A DNA stretch of 64,000 nucleotides from JBBEAM01 sp942491105 (GTDB lineage Bacteria > Pseudomonadota > Alphaproteobacteria > Kiloniellales > DSM-21159). The position numbers and the translations under genes are program-made. Shown here piece by piece: positions 59,823 through 64,000 of this stretch. The DNA lies in contig CALNZX010000001.1 in assembly GCA_942491105.1 (NCBI GenBank), forward strand, positions 806,001 through 870,000, written 5' to 3'. The notes below the pieces were generated by a model, which was not told the DNA's origin, ran no database searches, and saw only the letters and a program-made list of their open reading frames with translations. The stretch's first letter is position 1. Every line of letters begins with the position of its first letter.

Positions 59823-60709
59823 CGCGCTGGGCTCCCTCTGTTGAACAGCCCCTGAGGCCGCAGCAGCAGGATGGCGATGAACACCCCATAGACCAAAATC
59901 GAGCGGTAGCTGGAAGAGGTCAGCGCCACCCCATAAACCTCGATCCCCGCCAGGATAAAGGCCCCGGCCAGGGAGCCATAGAGGTTGCCCAGGCCGCCAA
60001 GAATGATGATTACGAAGGCGGCGATGGTGAAGGGAAAGCCGATGAAGGGCGAAACCTGTTCGGTCATCGATATCAGCGTGCCGGCCAGACCGGCGAGGCC
60101 GAACCCGAGACAGAACACCAGGAGATTGATGCGGTCGGTGTCGATGCCGACCAGCGAGGCGGCATCGCGCTGCTGGATCAGAGCCCGAACCGCCAGGCCG
60201 ACCCGCGAGAACCTGAAGAAAAGCACGCAGGCCGCGCAGGCCGAGAGCGCCACAACCAGGCTTAACAAGCGATCCGCCCCAACTGAGGTTCCCCCCAGAT
60301 CGATGACCTGGTCGAGATAGCTATAGGCCCGTTCGTTGGCCGAAAAGACCAGGCCCGTCAGATTCTGGATGATCACGGAGATGCCGAAGAAAACCAGCAA
60401 GGAGTTGGCCTCGATCCGCTCCAGCACCGCCGTCGAGGTCAAGACCCGGCGAAAGATCAAGCTATAGGCGATGGCCCCCAGACCGGCGGCCGCCGCGAAG
60501 GCAACGAACATCGAAAGGACCGGCGGGATATCGAGCAGGGTAAAGGCCCAGAAGGCGACGTAGCCGCCGAGCATCAGGATATCGCCATGCGCCACGTTGA
60601 GCAGGCGCATGGTGCCGTAAATCAGATTGAGCCCAAGGGCGATCAAAGCGTAGAGGGCGCCAAGAACCAGCGCGGAAACCAGCAACTGCCCGGAAAGCAG
60701 AATGTCCAT
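59819..60709 (-). CDS. livH: Liv-type ABC transporter permease LivH, cassette 2
   Basis: A 296-residue LivH-family permease: ALVLGALYALIALGLNLIYGTMRLLNVAHGD at the start, AVRALIQQRDAASLVGID in the cytoplasmic loop, and AFVIIILGGLGNLYGSLAGAFILAG near the end. It is the first permease gene after the binding protein, from which a 74-bp gap with a strong hairpin separates it. Confidence 0.92.
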   Translation of the reverse strand: MDILLSGQLLVSALVLGALYALIALGLNLIYGTMRLLNVAHGDILMLGGYVAFWAFTLLDIPPVLSMFVAFAAAAGLGAIAYSLIFRRVLTSTAVLERIEANSLLVFFGISVIIQNLTGLVFSANERAYSYLDQVIDLGGTSVGADRLLSLVVALSACAACVLFFRFSRVGLAVRALIQQRDAASLVGIDTDRINLLVFCLGFGLAGLAGTLISMTEQVSPFIGFPFTIAAFVIIILGGLGNLYGSLAGAFILAGIEVYGVALTSSSYRSILVYGVFIAILLLRPQGLFNRGSPAR

Positions 60710-60736
60710 CGTTCAGGAAGCCCTGCCAGAGAGTGG

Positions 60737-60770
60737 CCGGCCGCGCGCGCCTGCTGACGGGCGCGGCCGG
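60737..60770 (-). terminator. Strong hairpin between binding-protein and permease genes, cassette 2
   Basis: A perfect 10-bp stem (CCGGCCGCGC / GCGCGGCCGG) with a 14-base loop lies between the binding-protein stop and livH. There is no T-run on the minus strand, so it may act as an mRNA stabiliser or processing site rather than a true terminator. Its position mirrors the terminator in cassette 1. Confidence 0.45.
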
Positions 60771-60783
60771 ATAAGATTGGCGC

Positions 60784-61962
60784 TTACTGCCAAGCAGGCT
60801 TCGGCATGAAATCCGCCGTCGCGGTATCTTCCGGCCAGACGATCTGTGCCTCGCCGTCCTGGAACTGCAGGAACATCGTCGGCGTGGTGACATTCTGAAC
60901 GCCGTCGAAATCGACCGGCCCGTTGATCGTATCGAAGGTCGTATCCGCGATGTAGCCGCGCAGCTTGTCTTTATCCAAGCCGACCTCGGCCACGGCTTGC
61001 TGAAGGATCTCGACCGACATGTAGGCCAGCGCGGAATCCAGGTAGTCCGGGGCCTCGCCGGTATGCGCCTTGTAGGCATCGAAGAATGGCTGGGCCTTGG
61101 TCCATTCCTCATTGACCGGCGACCAGTGACCGACGGTCACGATGCCTTCCAGGTTGCCGCCGAACATCTGCCCGAAGAAGGCCGCGGTCGGGCCGATCAG
61201 AACCAGCTGGAAGGGCGCGTCGATCCCAATCTCACGCGCCTGGTTCATGTAGAGGATGGAATCCGGCGGATAGGACAGCGACAGCACGGCATCGGGTCCG
61301 GCCTGCTTGATCGCGGTCAAGGTCGCGGTCATGTCCTTGGTACCCGGAGCGTACTCCTCGTTCACCACCACCTCGATGTCGGTCTCTTCCAGGGCCGGCA
61401 TCAGGAACTGCTTGATCTCCTGGGAGAACGGCAGCTGCAATGTGTTGATGGCGACGGTCTTGGTACCCTCGGCCTGCAGCATGGCAACCAGTTCCATGGC
61501 GATCTGATCCGGGATCGCCGCGGTCGGGAACCATATGTTGCCCGGCTTGACCTCGCGTAGACCGACGGAGGCCGCGGAGTTGCCGACTACGGGGAACTGA
61601 TAGCGCTCCAACACGCCAGCGATGGCGAAGTGGAACGGCGTCCCCCAGGGCGCGAGCAGCAGATCGACCTTATCGTCGGTGATCAGTTTCTCGTAGATGC
61701 TCGGCGCCTTGCCGAAATCGGACTGATCGTCATAGACGACCCATTCCACCGGGCGGATTTCACCGCCGACATTCAGCCCGCCTTGGGCTTCCAGCTCCGC
61801 AGCCCAGAGCTCGTAGGTATTGATCTGTGAAGCCGCGGCCGGCGCGAACTGTCCGGTCTTGGAAATTGCGTAGCCGATCTTCACCGGCTCCTGCGCGGCG
61901 GCGGATCCGGCGGCGAGAAGTCCGCCGGCGGCAGCCGCTGCTAGCACTAAGCGTTTGAACAT
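60784..61962 (-). CDS. Liv-type ABC transporter substrate-binding protein, cassette 2
   Basis: A 392-residue binding protein. A Sec signal peptide (KRLVLAAAAAGGLLAAGSAAA) is followed by the mature start EPVKIGYAISKTGQFAPAAASQ, typical of the branched-chain amino acid binding family. The middle VAINTLQLPFSQEIKQFL and the PDAVLSLSYPPDS segment resemble amide or aromatic binders rather than leucine binders, but the ligand is unknown. The ATG at 61962 is chosen because it starts the signal peptide. The longer in-frame reading adds 11 unlikely residues. Confidence 0.9.
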   Translation of the reverse strand: MFKRLVLAAAAAGGLLAAGSAAAQEPVKIGYAISKTGQFAPAAASQINTYELWAAELEAQGGLNVGGEIRPVEWVVYDDQSDFGKAPSIYEKLITDDKVDLLLAPWGTPFHFAIAGVLERYQFPVVGNSAASVGLREVKPGNIWFPTAAIPDQIAMELVAMLQAEGTKTVAINTLQLPFSQEIKQFLMPALEETDIEVVVNEEYAPGTKDMTATLTAIKQAGPDAVLSLSYPPDSILYMNQAREIGIDAPFQLVLIGPTAAFFGQMFGGNLEGIVTVGHWSPVNEEWTKAQPFFDAYKAHTGEAPDYLDSALAYMSVEILQQAVAEVGLDKDKLRGYIADTTFDTINGPVDFDGVQNVTTPTMFLQFQDGEAQIVWPEDTATADFMPKPAWQ

Positions 61963-62025
61963 ATTCCCTAATCTCCCAGTTAACCCTGTTGCCACTGATT
62001 ATTGTTCTCTCCGGCCGCTCCCAGG

Positions 62026-62859
62026 TTACAAGTGGCGGCCGATCCACTCTAACGCGCGGGGGACCCAGGGCCCCTCGCTTTCTCCGCCGGCATAGCTTGC
62101 GGAGAAGTGGTCTCTTCCTTCCAGCACGATGCGCTCGACATCTCCGCCTGCCGCGCGCAGCGCCGCTTCCATCCGCTCGGCCTGAACCATCAGGTGCGGA
62201 AAATCCTTGCTGCCATGGGCCAGGAAAAAGGGTGGCGCGCGGTGGATACGGGCCAGCGGACTGGCCTCCGTCTCGATCGTACCGTCGCCTTCCGGCCCCA
62301 GAAACCTGGGGCGCATGGAGAGTCCAGAGTCCGGCCCGAAGTCGTAGACACCGGAAATCGGCAGGCAGCCGCGCATCATGTCCAAGGGGACGGCCTGGCT
62401 TTCCTGCCAGTTGTCGGTGACGGCCATCAGCGCGGCGTAATGCCCGCCGGCGGAGTGACCGCCAACGAAGACGCGTGCGCTATCGAAACCGAGTTCCTCG
62501 GCCTTCTTGTACAGCGCCGCGACACCGCTTTGCGCGTCCAGGTAGCCCGTTGGAAAACAGTGATCGGGCGCCAGGCGGTAGCCGACGCTGGCGAAGCCGA
62601 TGCCGGCCGAAGTGAAGGCCGGCGCCATGAAGTGCATCCACTCCTTGTAGCCGCCGGTCCAGCCGCCGCCGTGGATAAAGATGAACAGCGGGGGCCGCGT
62701 GCCCTCGGTCTTGAACAGGGACACCGCTTGATAGGGGTCGTCGCCGTAGGCGAACTCCAGATCCGGCTCGACCCCGGCGCCCCGGCGCAGGCATTCCTCG
62801 TGGTATTTCCTGCCAAGCTCGGAGAGCGCTTCCTGCGGCGGGTAATCCTCAATGCGCAT
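62026..62859 (-). CDS. Alpha/beta hydrolase (kynurenine-formamidase-like esterase)
   Basis: A 277-residue alpha/beta hydrolase of the HGGGW type. The oxyanion hole is HGGGWTGG near residue 84, the nucleophile Ser is in GGHSAGGH near residue 135, and the catalytic His is in GRDHFSA near residue 256. The fold group includes esterases and some N-formylkynurenine formamidases. Formamidase activity would feed anthranilate to the neighbouring operon, but that is speculation. Its start overlaps the molybdoenzyme gene by 11 bp, so it probably serves the same pathway as that enzyme. Confidence 0.8.
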   Translation of the reverse strand: MRIEDYPPQEALSELGRKYHEECLRRGAGVEPDLEFAYGDDPYQAVSLFKTEGTRPPLFIFIHGGGWTGGYKEWMHFMAPAFTSAGIGFASVGYRLAPDHCFPTGYLDAQSGVAALYKKAEELGFDSARVFVGGHSAGGHYAALMAVTDNWQESQAVPLDMMRGCLPISGVYDFGPDSGLSMRPRFLGPEGDGTIETEASPLARIHRAPPFFLAHGSKDFPHLMVQAERMEAALRAAGGDVERIVLEGRDHFSASYAGGESEGPWVPRALEWIGRHL

Positions 62860-64000
62860 CTTCGTCCTCCTGTGCCATCAGTCCATCGAGGACGCGTTCG
62901 CATTTCATCGGCAGCGCCCTCAGGCGCAGGCCCGCCGCGGCGTGAAGTCCATTGGCGATGGCCGGCGCCACCGCGCAGATCGGAATCTCGCCGATGCCCT
63001 TGGCGCCGAAGGGACCGTCCGGCTCCGGCTCTTCGACAACGATGGCGTGCAAGGCATGCGGCGTGTCCAACATGGTTGGGATTTTGTAGTCCATCAGGCT
63101 GGGATTGATCAGGCGCGGCCCGTCCCAGACCACCTCCTCGAACAGCGAGAAGCCGAGGCCCTGCACGAAGCCACCCTCGATCTGTCCCTCGACGGAAACC
63201 GGGTTGATCGCCCGTCCGACATCGCATGCCTGCCAGGCTTCCAGGACTTCGATCTTGCCGGTCGCTTCGTCGACCTCGATATCGCAGACCGTGGCCGCGA
63301 AGTTGAACACGCCGATCTGCGGAAAGGGCACGCCCTCGGCGATGGTTCTCTTGGGATCGACGGTCGGCTGATCGTAGATCAAGGTCTCGGCGCCGACGAT
63401 CGGCCCGCCGACCGCCCAATGGGCGCGCATGGAGATATCGTGGAACGTAAGCTCCTTGCCCGGAACGCCCTTGATGCCGACTTTCCCGCCGGGCCGCAGC
63501 TCCAGATCGATCTCCGCGCACTCCAGGATATCCGAGGCGTGGCGCTTGATCTCGGCCTCGACCTTGCCGGCGGCGGCGACCACGGCGCGTCCGGCCATGT
63601 AGGTCACCCGGCTCGCGGTGGTGCCCCAGTTGTAGGGCGAGCCATCGGTGTCCGGGCTGGCCAGGCTGACCCGATCCATTGGCACTTTCAGCGCCTCGGC
63701 GCAGATCTGGGTCAAGACGGTGTCGGAGCCCTGACCGATATCGACGCAGCCGGTGTTCAGCACGACGGTGCCGTCTTCCAAAAGCCGCACGATGGCACCG
63801 GTTGAGAGCACGCCGGAGATGTGACTGGAACAGGCCAGCCCCAGGCCCCGCTTCTTGCCGGGGCCGCTCGGCTTGAGCGCGGCGCGTTCGTCCCAATTGC
63901 TAGCCTTGCGGGTCTCCTCGAGCACCTTGAGGAAGGCATTTGAGCTGACATCGCCGCCGCCGACCCACTTGTCGCCCTTGCGGGTGGCGTTCTGCAGCCG
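62849..64000 (-). CDS. Xanthine dehydrogenase family molybdopterin-binding subunit (partial, N-terminus outside window)
   Basis: The last 383 codons of a large molybdenum-cofactor subunit, open to the window edge. Typical motifs are GLACSSHISGVLSTG, NTGCVDIGQGSDTVLTQICAEAL, AWQACDVGRAINPVSVEGQIEGGFVQGLG, and the catalytic glutamate in GAKGIGEIP. Such subunits hydroxylate N-heterocycles, purines or aldehydes at a C-H bond. The substrate cannot be told from this part. FAD and iron-sulfur subunits would be expected beyond the window. Confidence 0.93.
   Translation of the reverse strand, partial: RLQNATRKGDKWVGGGDVSSNAFLKVLEETRKASNWDERAALKPSGPGKKRGLGLACSSHISGVLSTGAIVRLLEDGTVVLNTGCVDIGQGSDTVLTQICAEALKVPMDRVSLASPDTDGSPYNWGTTASRVTYMAGRAVVAAAGKVEAEIKRHASDILECAEIDLELRPGGKVGIKGVPGKELTFHDISMRAHWAVGGPIVGAETLIYDQPTVDPKRTIAEGVPFPQIGVFNFAATVCDIEVDEATGKIEVLEAWQACDVGRAINPVSVEGQIEGGFVQGLGFSLFEEVVWDGPRLINPSLMDYKIPTMLDTPHALHAIVVEEPEPDGPFGAKGIGEIPICAVAPAIANGLHAAAGLRLRALPMKCERVLDGLMAQEDEDAH

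Overview
The window is a GC-rich chromosomal segment of an alphaproteobacterium, most likely a member of the Rhodospirillales. This rests on gene order (dnaB-alr-mlaEF-radA-cvpA-purF, yfgM-bamB-der, guaB-rsmB-guaA), on alphaproteobacterial families (DUF2794, a ScfR-like XRE regulator) and on catabolic clusters with Liv-type transporters. It is an inference, because no rRNA gene is present. Most genes are intact and tightly packed, and many neighbours overlap by 4 bp.

Layout. 1-9443 (+): the end of a cyclopropane-fatty-acid synthase, then dnaB, alr, mlaE, mlaF, radA, cvpA, purF, a DUF2937 protein and an SDR. 9470-13880 (-): DUF427, der, bamB, a YfgM-like protein and a thioredoxin-like protein. 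14046-17627: small conserved proteins, a sulfotransferase-like protein and an ArsR / SRPBCC / DUF899 module with two matching operator palindromes and a frameshifted last gene. 17727-18392: an orphan gene of lower GC at the 3' end of guaA. 18475-27544: guaA, creD-like, GNAT, rsmB-like, guaB, a host-attachment protein, rlmE and ppx/gppA. 27766-33447: tRNA-Gln(CUG), recQ, a desaturase, a glycosyltransferase and an rhlE-type helicase.

33500-36583 is an AT-rich accessory island. It holds an unassigned two-gene module, a 'DCD-motif' protein and a superfamily 1 helicase, both broken by frameshifts. The helicase gene is interrupted by an 85-bp (AG)n tract of about 42 units, placed exactly where the reading frame changes. 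This looks like a former or switchable phase-variable defence-type locus, although other indels suggest decay or sequencing error.

36589-41616 (-) encodes an SLC5-type (CrbS/MxtR-like) sensor kinase, a small membrane protein, a CheY-like receiver and a ScfR-like XRE regulator. That regulator carries an internal segment clearly similar to the kinase's own HisKA domain. 41808-46919 (+) is a complete Liv-type ABC importer with a Tat-exported binding protein and a terminator/attenuator after the binding-protein gene.

55412-47380 (-) is an eight-gene operon for aerobic CoA-dependent degradation of 2-aminobenzoate or a similar ortho-substituted benzoate: monooxygenase/reductase, SDR, MarR regulator, enoyl-CoA hydratase, acyl-CoA dehydrogenase, CoA ligase, thioesterase and RidA. 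Its promoter overlaps a perfect 16-bp palindrome, presumably the MarR operator. 61962-55529 (-) holds a second Liv-type importer followed by a GST and an amidinotransferase-like enzyme with a histone-H1-like Lys/Ala tail. The window ends in an alpha/beta hydrolase and a truncated xanthine-dehydrogenase-family large subunit.
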